In this document: positions 8,158 through 13,653 of the stretch, in pieces
Numbering within the stretch: the first letter of the stretch is position 1
Layout: each line of letters begins with the position of its first letter
DNA from: Faeciplasma sp900553675
GTDB taxonomy: Bacteria; Bacillota; Clostridia; Oscillospirales; Ruminococcaceae
DNA length: 17,472 bases
Reading direction: 5' to 3'
Assembly: GCA_958428235.1 (NCBI GenBank)
Contig: CAUAFG010000033.1
Coordinates: forward strand, 1 to 17,472
Position numbers and translations under genes: made by a program
Notes under the pieces: generated by a model
Databases searched by the model: none
What the model was told of the DNA's origin: nothing
What the model saw: the letters and a program-made list of their open reading frames with translations, nothing else

Positions 8158-9180
8158 ATGTCAAAAGTAATAACATTCGGTGAAATTATGTTGAGACTCA
8201 ACCCCGAAGGATACCTTCGCTTTGTTCAGGCGGACAAGTATGAAGCAACCTTCGGCGGCGGTGAAGCAAACGTTGCGGTATCTCTTGCCAACTACGGCAT
8301 GGACGCAAGCTTTGTAACCAAGCTTCCCTCGCACGAAATAGGTCAGTGCGCTATAAACGAGCTCAGACGCTACGGCGTTGACACCTCTAAGATAGTTCGC
8401 GGCGGTCCGAGAGTGGGTATATATTACGCAGAAAAAGGTGCTTCTCAGCGCCCCTCAAAGGTCATCTACGACAGAGCTGGCAGCTCTATAGCTCTCGCTC
8501 AGCCCTCCGATTTTAACTGGGACGAGATTTTTGAGGGCGCTGACTGGTTCCACTTCACCGGAATCACTCCCGCTCTGGGCGGAAATCTCCCCGAAATCTG
8601 TCTCGAAGCCTGCAAGGCTGCTCACGAGCGCGGCATAACCGTAAGCTGCGACCTCAACTACCGCAAAAAGCTCTGGACCCGCGAGCAGGCAAGGGAATGC
8701 ATGTCTAAGCTGGTTCCTTATGTCGACGTCTGCATCTCCAACGAGGAGGACGCCAAGGACGTTTTCGGCATTGAGGCTGAAAACACCGACATCGACTCCG
8801 GCAAGCTCAATCATGAGGGATATATAAGCGTTGCACGTCAGCTCAGCGAAAGATTCGGCTGCAAGTATGTTGCAATAACCCTTCGCTCCTCCATCTCCGC
8901 CAACGACAACGACTGGGCGGGTATGCTGTATACCGACGGTAAGGCGCACTTCTCCAAGCAGTATCACATGCACATTGTAGACAGAGTAGGCGGCGGCGAC
9001 AGCTTCGGCGGCGGACTTATCTACTCGCTTCTTTCGGGATACGACCCCCAGAAGGCGATTGATTTCGCGGTTGCCGCGTCCTGCTTAAAGCACACCATCG
9101 AGCATGATTTCAACCTTTGCTCGGTTGCCGAGGTTGAGTCCTTAGCAGGCGGAAACGCTTCGGGAAGAGTGCAGAGATAA
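8158..9180 (+). CDS. kdgK: 2-keto-3-deoxygluconate kinase (PfkB family)
   Basis: A 340-residue ribokinase/PfkB-family sugar kinase that phosphorylates KDG to KDPG, the substrate of the preceding aldolase. The N-terminal signature is TFGGGEANVAVSLANYG (residues 31-47). The C-terminal signature is DRVGGGDSFGGGLIYSL (275-291), with catalytic base Asp281 and the anion-hole glycines; the usual GAGD is GGGD here. The substrate loop includes RAGSSIA. AAAAGGAG lies upstream of the ATG at 8158, 37 nt after eda. Two hairpins follow the stop. Identification as KDG kinase rather than fructokinase rests on context plus the long KdgK-type form. Confidence 0.92.
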   Translation: MSKVITFGEIMLRLNPEGYLRFVQADKYEATFGGGEANVAVSLANYGMDASFVTKLPSHEIGQCAINELRRYGVDTSKIVRGGPRVGIYYAEKGASQRPSKVIYDRAGSSIALAQPSDFNWDEIFEGADWFHFTGITPALGGNLPEICLEACKAAHERGITVSCDLNYRKKLWTREQARECMSKLVPYVDVCISNEEDAKDVFGIEAENTDIDSGKLNHEGYISVARQLSERFGCKYVAITLRSSISANDNDWAGMLYTDGKAHFSKQYHMHIVDRVGGGDSFGGGLIYSLLSGYDPQKAIDFAVAASCLKHTIEHDFNLCSVAEVESLAGGNASGRVQR

Positions 9181-9187
9181 AAAGTAT

Positions 9188-9244
9188 AGAGCGCATTGCG
9201 CTCTTAAGAAAAAGACTCGGTGCACTTAAACGCCGGGTCTTTTT
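9188..9244 (+). terminator. Tandem hairpins ending the eda-kdgK operon
   Basis: The first hairpin AGAGCGC-ATT-GCGCTCT (9188-9204) is followed by a second with stem AAAAAGACTCGG (9209-9220) and CCGGGTCTTTTT (9233-9244), which ends in a T-run. The second is a classical intrinsic terminator and lies between kdgK and the GNAT gene. Confidence 0.85.
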
Positions 9245-9265
9245 GCATACAATGGAGGAAAAATC

Positions 9266-9796
9266 ATGCCCAAAACCGTCATAAGAAAAGCGGATTCCGG
9301 TCAAGCCGGTATCTTCGCCGAAATCCTCTGCAAATCGTGGCACTCGGCGTATAGCGGAATTATCCCTAAGGATATCCTTGCTAAGTTTACCGACATCGAG
9401 ACTCGCCGAAAGGCTCTTGAAAAATGGATGTCCGGCGGGGAAGCGGTTTATCTTCTTGCGTACTGCGACGATACCCCATGCGGAGCGTGCTGTATAGGAG
9501 CTTGCCGCGATGCCGACCAACCCAAAAGCGGCGAGATAGTTGCCATATATCTTTTAGAGGAATACTGGGGCTGCGGAATTGGCGGGGTTCTTATGCAAGC
9601 CGCGCTTGAAGAGCTTAAAGCCATGGGCCTTGAAAGAGCTCTGCTCTGGGTTCTTGAAAGAAACGTCCGCGCAAGGCGGTTCTACGAAAAATGCGGCTTT
9701 TCGCCGGACGGAGCAAGCAAGGATTCCGGTCTCGGAGATGAAGAGGAGATACGCTATTCCGCGGATATATCGAGTGTCCTTGCAAAAATTGGCTAA
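9266..9796 (+). CDS. GNAT-family N-acetyltransferase
   Basis: A 176-residue acetyltransferase of the GNAT superfamily; the acceptor substrate cannot be told from sequence. The acetyl-CoA-binding segment is EEYWGCGIGGVLMQAAL (98-114), a variant of R/QxxGxG/A. The motif LWVLERNVRARRFYEKCGF (127-145) is the typical GNAT motif B ending, and SWHSAYSGIIP (24-34) resembles RimI/PhnO-like members. AATGGAGG precedes the ATG at 9266. It sits alone between two terminators; no clear promoter was found, though TACAAT lies just before the ribosome binding site. Confidence 0.88.
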   Translation: MPKTVIRKADSGQAGIFAEILCKSWHSAYSGIIPKDILAKFTDIETRRKALEKWMSGGEAVYLLAYCDDTPCGACCIGACRDADQPKSGEIVAIYLLEEYWGCGIGGVLMQAALEELKAMGLERALLWVLERNVRARRFYEKCGFSPDGASKDSGLGDEEEIRYSADISSVLAKIG

Positions 9797-9802
9797 AAAT
9801 CA

Positions 9803-9835
9803 ATCCTCCCACGAAGCTAATCTTCATGGGAGGAT
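9803..9835. terminator. Bidirectional terminator between convergent genes
   Basis: A near-perfect 14-bp stem (ATCCTCCCAcGAAG / CTTCaTGGGAGGAT) with a 5-nt loop, followed by GTTTTT on the plus strand and preceded by AAAAATCA. It separates the GNAT gene (plus) from the minus-strand 94-residue gene. Confidence 0.85.
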
Positions 9836-9839
9836 GTTT

Positions 9840-10124
9840 TTACAGCTTAAGCGTAAATTCTTCGCCGTCCGAGCTTGACACTTCAATTACAGTAAAGTCC
9901 TTGTGGCTTTGCTTGAACTGCTTTACCGCTTCGATAATCTCGGCACGAGCCTGCGGGGAAAGTTGATAGGTTTCAGCCGAGCTGTCGCCGTTCTTTTTAG
10001 TTGCTTTTTTCGCCGCCAATTTCAGCGCTGTGTTGGAGGTGAGCATTCGCAGGGTCATGACGTTGGGAATGCACAGGCAGATGGATTTTCCGCCGTCTTC
10101 GGGAGTGTAAAAGGATATTTTCAT
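9840..10124 (-). CDS. Small protein with YvlB/LiaX-like (SHOCT-like) domain
   Basis: A 94-residue hypothetical protein. The beginning KISFYTPEDGGKSICLCIP and end KDFTVIEVSSSDGEEFTLKL have the same layout as the C-terminal half of the XRE protein encoded just upstream: a beta strand with a DG turn, a helix, and a closing VxSxDGxxxxL strand. I infer a shared YvlB/LiaX N-terminal-type domain. No transmembrane segment. AAAGGA precedes the ATG at 10124, 22 nt after the XRE gene stop, so the two probably form an operon. By analogy the pair could be a regulator and a partner in envelope-stress signalling; that is inference only. Confidence 0.6.
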   Translation of the reverse strand: MKISFYTPEDGGKSICLCIPNVMTLRMLTSNTALKLAAKKATKKNGDSSAETYQLSPQARAEIIEAVKQFKQSHKDFTVIEVSSSDGEEFTLKL

Positions 10125-10146
10125 ATTTTTCCTTTCGTTCTGCGGG

Positions 10147-10584
10147 CTATTCGACGTAAACGTCTATTATGTCGCCGTCGCCTCCACGCATTTCAACAAG
10201 CTTTCCGACAGCACCGGCTTCGGCAAGGCTTAATAGATAGCCAAAATCAATGCTGTTGAGGTTTTTGGTCATTTCACCGTCGCCGGTAGAAAATCCGACA
10301 TTCAGCATTCCCGATTTTGAAAGCGCGGATATCATTGCAAGCGGGAGATTTACCCTGATGCTGTCGCCGTCGTTGCTCTGCATGACTACTTTGAATATCA
10401 TCTCATCCGGACTTTTGCGCTTTTCCTCAGACACAAGCGCGACAACACTTTTTGTTTCCTCCTCCGAGGACAAAAGCTCGTCAACGGTGACAGAGAAGGT
10501 TTTTGCAAGGTCTTTTAAAAGCATGATGTCCGGGCAGGACTGATCATTTTCCCATTTTGAGACTGCCTGTGCGGAAACGCCCAT
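10147..10584 (-). CDS. XRE-type transcriptional regulator, 5' end frameshifted
   Basis: The open frame from the internal ATG at 10584 gives 145 residues. It begins inside the helix-turn-helix: MGVSAQAVSKWENDQSCPD is helix 2-3 of an XRE domain, followed by LLKDLAKTFSVTVDELLSSEEE. The C-terminal half (about 60-145) is a YvlB/LiaX-like domain (FKVVMQSNDGDSIRVNLPL ... RGGDGDIIDVYVE). Coding potential continues upstream to about 10650 (LGRKIAELRRKANLTQEALAEK). An ATG at 10661 would give the expected MDIR start but is one base out of frame and hits TAG at once. The intact gene probably began at 10661, and the copy here lacks one base after codon 4. Either it is a pseudogene, or the internal ATG yields a protein without a complete DNA-binding domain, or there is a sequencing error. 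Confidence 0.65.
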   Translation of the reverse strand: MGVSAQAVSKWENDQSCPDIMLLKDLAKTFSVTVDELLSSEEETKSVVALVSEEKRKSPDEMIFKVVMQSNDGDSIRVNLPLAMISALSKSGMLNVGFSTGDGEMTKNLNSIDFGYLLSLAEAGAVGKLVEMRGGDGDIIDVYVE

Positions 10585-10661
10585 TTTCTCGGCGAGTGCC
10601 TCCTGCGTGAGATTTGCTTTGCGCCTTAGCTCGGCGATTTTTCTGCCTAACGAATATCCAT
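10585..10661 (-). pseudogene. Out-of-frame 5' segment of the XRE regulator
   Basis: On the minus strand ATG GAT ATT CGT TAG occurs at 10661-10647. If the T of CGT is read again (-1), the frame continues TTA GGC AGA AAA ATC, giving MDIR-LGRKIAELRRKAN, a standard XRE N-terminus that runs without interruption into the downstream open frame. One missing T explains the break. Confidence 0.6.
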
Positions 10662-10887
10662 ATTATCACATCTTTCATAAGTATTCAGTTGAAAAGCTTT
10701 TTGACTGTGATTACATGATAGCACAGATTGCCGCCGGAGTAAACATATCAAAGGTTGAAATTGGCGTTTTTTCGCAACCGTTTGTTGAAAATTCCCTCAA
10801 CTATCGGTTGTGATGTGTGCGCGGGCGTGCGTTGAAAAGTCAAGGGGTAAGTGCGAAAAAGTGCAAAAAATTTTATTTTCATAAAAA
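10662..10887. other. Gene-poor junction region between host genes and prophage
   Basis: No intact gene. On the plus strand, 10688-10813 reads as host-like coding sequence (DCDYMIAQIAAGVNIS ... ENSLNYRL, stop at 10811-10813) but has no credible start, so it may be a gene remnant. A hairpin with outer arms CAACCG/CGGTTG (10775-10780, 10805-10810) and inner arms GTTGA/TCAAC overlaps its end. A 10-bp tandem repeat GTGCGAAAAA/GTGCAAAAAA (10851-10870) lies next to the transposase stop. The host/mobile-element boundary is probably here, but no duplicated target site can be seen without the far end. Confidence 0.45.
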
Positions 10888-11931
10888 TTAAGCTGCAAAC
10901 AAGCTGTTTATACACGCCTCGTATAGGTCTGCGGAGCTATAAAAATCAAAAATTCCGCGCGGATAATCGTTTATCCATTTTTCGAGGCGGCGTATGTCAG
11001 CGGGTGTAACGGAGGTAAAGTCATAGCCTTTCGGGTAGTGGCGGCGTATCATTTTATTTTGATTTTCATTTGAGCCGCGCTCGTATGAGCTGTACGGGTG
11101 GCAGTAATATACCTTTGTCCGTTTTCCATCTCCGAGTGCGCTACGCTCGATACCCTTATAATCTGTAAACTCGGAGCCGTTGTCTACCGTGATAGTGTGG
11201 AAAACACGAGCAAATAGCTCCGCTCCCATTTCAGCCTCGATACCGTCGAGAGCCTTTACAACGCTCACGGAGGTTTTATCTTTCATAAGTCGGATTATCT
11301 CGCGGCGAGTTTTCCGCTCGGTGAGCACAAGTAGGGTTTTCTTAGTGCCTTTCTTTCCCTCTACGCTGTCCATTTCCCAATGACCGAAAGTAGAACGGGT
11401 GTCTATTTCCTCGGGGCGTTTCTCTATGCTTTTGCCGCTTGGTGCGCGGCTTGGCTTTACTCTATCGTATTTTTGTTTGTCCTTATTGCACTTTACGGGT
11501 AAGTCCTTATTTGTTATCGTGAGAAAAACTCCGTCCTCGATATAACGGTAAAATGTCGTTTTTGATATGGTTGTGTTAAAAGTTAAGCCCTTGCGCTTGA
11601 TTTCTCCCAGGATAGCACCAGGTGCGTATTTTTCCACTGATACTTTATATTCAAGATATGTAGCGTATTCGTGGTCGGCGCCGATTTTGAGTCCCGCTCC
11701 TTTGGCACGTAAATTTCCCTGGTACTTTTCCTCTGCGATATCTGGGCTGTACCGTTCCTCGGTTGTTAAATCGCTGTTGAGGTGCTCATAAACGCCTCGC
11801 TTTAGCTCACGGTATATTGTGCTGATATGTACGCCGAGCTCGTCCGCCATAACTCGCGGTGAGGTACCGACTCTTTGCCACGCCTCAATTTTAAGACGGT
11901 CAGAAAAAGTAAGGTGCTTATAATTCCTCAT
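10888..11931 (-). CDS. IS30-family DDE transposase
   Basis: A 347-residue transposase. The N-terminal helix-turn-helix at about 8-45 (LTFSDRLKIEAWQRVG ... HISTIYRELKRG) is the IS30 signature. The DDE catalytic residues are Asp188 (FGHWEMDSVEG), Asp250 (TVDNGSEF) and Glu289 (YERGSNENQNKMIRRHYPKG); the last motif is diagnostic of IS30. Full family length, no frameshift. I chose the ATG at 11931 (MRNYKHLTF), with GGAG 10 nt upstream. A hairpin terminator lies between it and the RHH gene, and no promoter was found after that hairpin. I found no clear terminal inverted repeats around the gene, so it may belong to the larger phage-like element rather than a simple IS. Confidence 0.93.
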   Translation of the reverse strand: MRNYKHLTFSDRLKIEAWQRVGTSPRVMADELGVHISTIYRELKRGVYEHLNSDLTTEERYSPDIAEEKYQGNLRAKGAGLKIGADHEYATYLEYKVSVEKYAPGAILGEIKRKGLTFNTTISKTTFYRYIEDGVFLTITNKDLPVKCNKDKQKYDRVKPSRAPSGKSIEKRPEEIDTRSTFGHWEMDSVEGKKGTKKTLLVLTERKTRREIIRLMKDKTSVSVVKALDGIEAEMGAELFARVFHTITVDNGSEFTDYKGIERSALGDGKRTKVYYCHPYSSYERGSNENQNKMIRRHYPKGYDFTSVTPADIRRLEKWINDYPRGIFDFYSSADLYEACINSLFAA

Positions 11932-11960
11932 AATAAAATCACTCCGTTTTATCAATGAAT

Positions 11961-11993
11961 AAAGCCCGCTCCTTATTGCAAGAAGCGGGCTTT
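11961..11993 (-). terminator. Terminator/attenuator between RHH gene and transposase
   Basis: A 10-bp perfect stem (AAAGCCCGCT, 11961-11970; AGCGGGCTTT, 11984-11993) with a 13-nt loop, 6 bp after the RHH stop codon. In the minus direction TTTATTCATT follows. It should reduce read-through from the strong RHH promoter into the transposase. Confidence 0.75.
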
Positions 11994-11998
11994 CGGGC

Positions 11999-12184
11999 TT
12001 AACTGCTGCTCTTGTTTGCCTCAATGTCAGCTCTAATAAGCTGCTTGATATATCCCGCCTTATTAGGGACGCTCTCGAGCTTGTCTATAATATCTTGTTC
12101 TGTGCTTGTAAAGCAGTCTATTTTGATTTGCTTTTTATACTTTGCCGCATACCGTTCTTGTGGCGTTTGCTTGCGTTCTCCCAT
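11999..12184 (-). CDS. Small ribbon-helix-helix (Arc/MetJ-type) DNA-binding protein
   Basis: A 61-residue basic protein. After a charged N-terminus (MGERKQTPQERYAAKYKK) comes a short strand QIKIDCF (19-25), then two predicted helices, STEQDIIDKLESV and KAGYIKQLIRADIEAN, the ribbon-helix-helix layout of Arc-type repressors. GAGGTGAG precedes the ATG at 12184. It is driven by a perfect consensus promoter whose spacer contains a CATAGT-N6-ACTATG palindrome, so autoregulation by this protein is likely. The target could also include the divergent HIRAN promoter about 60 bp away. No toxin partner is visible next to it. Confidence 0.75.
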   Translation of the reverse strand: MGERKQTPQERYAAKYKKQIKIDCFTSTEQDIIDKLESVPNKAGYIKQLIRADIEANKSSS

Positions 12185-12239
12185 AATCTCACCTCAAAAC
12201 AATTCTTTTACTTGCAAGGTTTTTTCTTACCGCGGTTAT

Positions 12240-12268
12240 ATTATAGCATAGTCGTACTACTATGTCAA
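12240..12268 (-). promoter_or_regulatory. Perfect sigma-A promoter with palindromic operator (RHH gene)
   Basis: On the minus strand TTGACA (12263-12268), a 17-nt spacer and TATAAT (12240-12245), with TGC before the -10 (extended -10). The palindrome CATAGT-N6-ACTATG (12247-12264) fills the spacer, an ideal place for a repressor. The leader to the RHH start codon is about 50 nt. Confidence 0.85.
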
Positions 12269-12308
12269 CGCATTTTTCCAAATATTTTTCATTTTTTTCG
12301 CAGATATA

Positions 12309-12337
12309 TTGAAAAGCTTCGGTTGCTGTGCTATAAT
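12309..12337 (+). promoter_or_regulatory. Sigma-A promoter for the structured leader and HIRAN gene
   Basis: TTGAAA (12309-12314), a 17-nt spacer and TATAAT (12332-12337) preceded by TGC (extended -10). Predicted transcription start is about 12344, exactly at the left arm of the long hairpin. Confidence 0.8.
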
Positions 12338-12344
12338 GAAAGCG

Positions 12345-12449
12345 CCACACAAATTATTATAATTTTATGCTATAAGTACGCCTATTTTTACTTTGGTAAA
12401 AATGTAGGCTCGTTTTTGCGTTACTTATAGCGTAAATGAATTTGTGTGG
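12345..12449 (+). ncRNA. Long nested hairpin RNA (structured 5' leader or small RNA)
   Basis: Three nested inverted repeats share one centre. The outer is CCACACAAATT (12345-12355) with AATTTGTGTGG (12439-12449). The middle is GCTATAAGT (12369-12377) with ACTTATAGC (12423-12431). The inner is GCCTATTTTTAC (12380-12391) with GTAAAAATGTAGGC (12396-12409), around a 4-nt loop. A promoter start at about 12344 would place the whole structure at the 5' end of the transcript. It is noncoding in every frame I could support. It could be a cis-regulatory leader, an independent small RNA, or a MITE-like palindrome. Confidence 0.55.
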
Positions 12450-12475
12450 TAGCAATTCGGAGCTTGCATTTTTCA

Positions 12476-12503
12476 GTGGGTGCGAGCACGGCTTGCACCC
12501 ACA
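12476..12503 (+). promoter_or_regulatory. Hairpin just upstream of the HIRAN ribosome binding site
   Basis: GTGGGTGC pairs with GCACCCAC, extended by a wobble and AGC/GCT around an ACG loop, giving about 12 bp. It is followed by ATTTTATA and then GGAGG. It could terminate the leader RNA or mask translation; the T-run is too interrupted for a confident terminator call. Confidence 0.5.
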
Positions 12504-12525
12504 TTTTATATATGGAGGTAACGCT

Positions 12526-12996
12526 ATGAAAAAACTAAAAACCTGGCAATTTATCCTATTGATTATTTTTTATCCTGTCGGCATAGTCTATTTTATCGTT
12601 TGGTTATGTAAGCGAAACAAAAAACCTAATACAAATGCTACTCCAGCTATGCGAGTTGATATGAGCAAGTTAACAATTGTCGAGGATTTCCACACAAAAG
12701 TAGTAGGCGTAACTTTTAACAACGACGACGGCACAAGCCGCCAAAGCATTATAAAGAATTGCAAGGCGGGAGACGATATTGTGTTTAAGCCTGTTCCTAC
12801 AAATGAATATCCCGACGCTATCGGTGTATTTAACGCAAAAGGTCAACAGCTCGGGCACCTTTCCCAGGGCGTCGCCGCAGAAATTAAGAATAAATACGGA
12901 TATAACCCTATGAGCGTTACCGTAAGCAATGTTACGGGTGGTGGCGATTTGAGCTACGGCTGTAATTTACATATCGTTGTCTATGAAAAACAATGA
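12526..12996 (+). CDS. Membrane-anchored HIRAN-domain protein
   Basis: A 156-residue protein. One N-terminal transmembrane helix (about residues 8-28, WQFILLIIFYPVGIVYFIVWL) is flanked by basic residues. Then a short linker leads to a HIRAN-like domain (about 54-155): FHTKVVGVTFNN, SRQSIIKNCKAGDDIVFKPVP, NEYPDAIGVFNAKGQQLGHLS. HIRAN domains bind DNA 3' ends in HLTF/RAD5-type enzymes, and small standalone forms occur in bacteria and phages without a known role. The start at 12526 is set by GGAGG with 7 nt spacing; the membrane helix starts right after it. It is oriented against the phage genes, with its own promoter, structured leader and terminator, as expected of a phage cargo (moron) gene. 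Confidence 0.75.
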   Translation: MKKLKTWQFILLIIFYPVGIVYFIVWLCKRNKKPNTNATPAMRVDMSKLTIVEDFHTKVVGVTFNNDDGTSRQSIIKNCKAGDDIVFKPVPTNEYPDAIGVFNAKGQQLGHLSQGVAAEIKNKYGYNPMSVTVSNVTGGGDLSYGCNLHIVVYEKQ

Positions 12997-13032
12997 AAAA
13001 AGGCAGAGGCTAATATAAGCCCCTGCCTTTTT
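12996..13032. terminator. Bidirectional terminator between convergent phage genes
   Basis: AAAAAGGCAG-A-GGC (12996-13009 region) pairs with GCC-C-CTGCCTTTTT (13019-13032) around TAATATAA. A-run and T-run flank both sides, so it serves both the HIRAN gene (plus) and the gp10-like gene (minus). Confidence 0.85.
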
Positions 13033-13033
13033 C

Positions 13034-13567
13034 TTAGTCGTCGTCCTCGAAATCGTCGCCCTGGTCTATTTTTTGCTTTGCCTCGTCAATAGTTTTGCTA
13101 ATTTCAGAAAGGTACTCCTCTTGTGCGGCTCGTATTTCGTCAATATTGTTATAAACGGTATCTCTCAGAAAGTTAGTAGGGCGGTTGCCTGGGTGTTGTA
13201 CCCGCTTTCCGTATGATATGTCATTATAGACAAGCACTTTCGCGTTTTTTGCTGTTATAATATGAGGCGAGGTGCCAAACTCCACCCAATGAGGACTCAT
13301 AGTCGAGGGCTGTTTACCTCTCTTTTTTACCCTCTGCCAAGTATACAAGCCTACTTGCATTTGTGGTATGCCCGTATCTCTGCCGATAAATACCCAAGTT
13401 CCTATATGGTTTTTAAGGTTTTTCGAGTGTATCGGTATGTTTTCCCGTAATTTTTTCCGTATTACTTTGCCCGAGGCTCGTAAAGCTGTTTTTGACAGTC
13501 CCTCTAAAGTAATTTTAACATCTTTACTTGTATTTATAAATGTTACTTTGCTTTGTTTACTTGCCAT
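13034..13567 (-). CDS. HK97 gp10-like phage head-tail/tail-completion protein
   Basis: A 177-residue phage morphogenesis protein. It fits the HK97 gp10 pattern: an N-terminal helix with many Lys/Arg (ALRASGKVIRKKLRENIPIHSKNLKNHI), a central MSPHWVEFGTSPHIIT (family core xYPxxVEFGT), and a C-terminal VQHPGNRPTNFLRDTVYNN followed by a helical acidic tail ending DDFEDDD. Such proteins sit at the head-tail interface. It is oddly placed beyond the lysis cassette and behind the amidase terminator, rather than in the head-tail module. No clear promoter lies between that terminator and the start. GAGAGG precedes the ATG at 13567. Confidence 0.72.
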   Translation of the reverse strand: MASKQSKVTFINTSKDVKITLEGLSKTALRASGKVIRKKLRENIPIHSKNLKNHIGTWVFIGRDTGIPQMQVGLYTWQRVKKRGKQPSTMSPHWVEFGTSPHIITAKNAKVLVYNDISYGKRVQHPGNRPTNFLRDTVYNNIDEIRAAQEEYLSEISKTIDEAKQKIDQGDDFEDDD

Positions 13568-13588
13568 AGCAACACCTCTCTATAAATA

Positions 13589-13632
13589 GAAAGAGCAGCG
13601 GGCGAGGTTTCCCTCACTCCCGCCGCTCTTTC
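13589..13632 (-). terminator. Strong terminator after the amidase gene
   Basis: GAAAGAGC-A-GCGGG-C-GAGG pairs with CCTC...CCCGC-C-GCTCTTTC, about 17 paired bases with small bulges, around a TTTC-type loop. In the minus direction TCTATTTATAG follows. It starts 22 bp after the amidase stop. Confidence 0.8.
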
Positions 13633-13653
13633 TTCACGTGATTTTAAGTAGGA

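Noticed and set aside
10662..10887. tRNA or att-site at the host/prophage border
   Set aside because: No tRNA cloverleaf could be found, and an att repeat cannot be recognised without the other prophage end.
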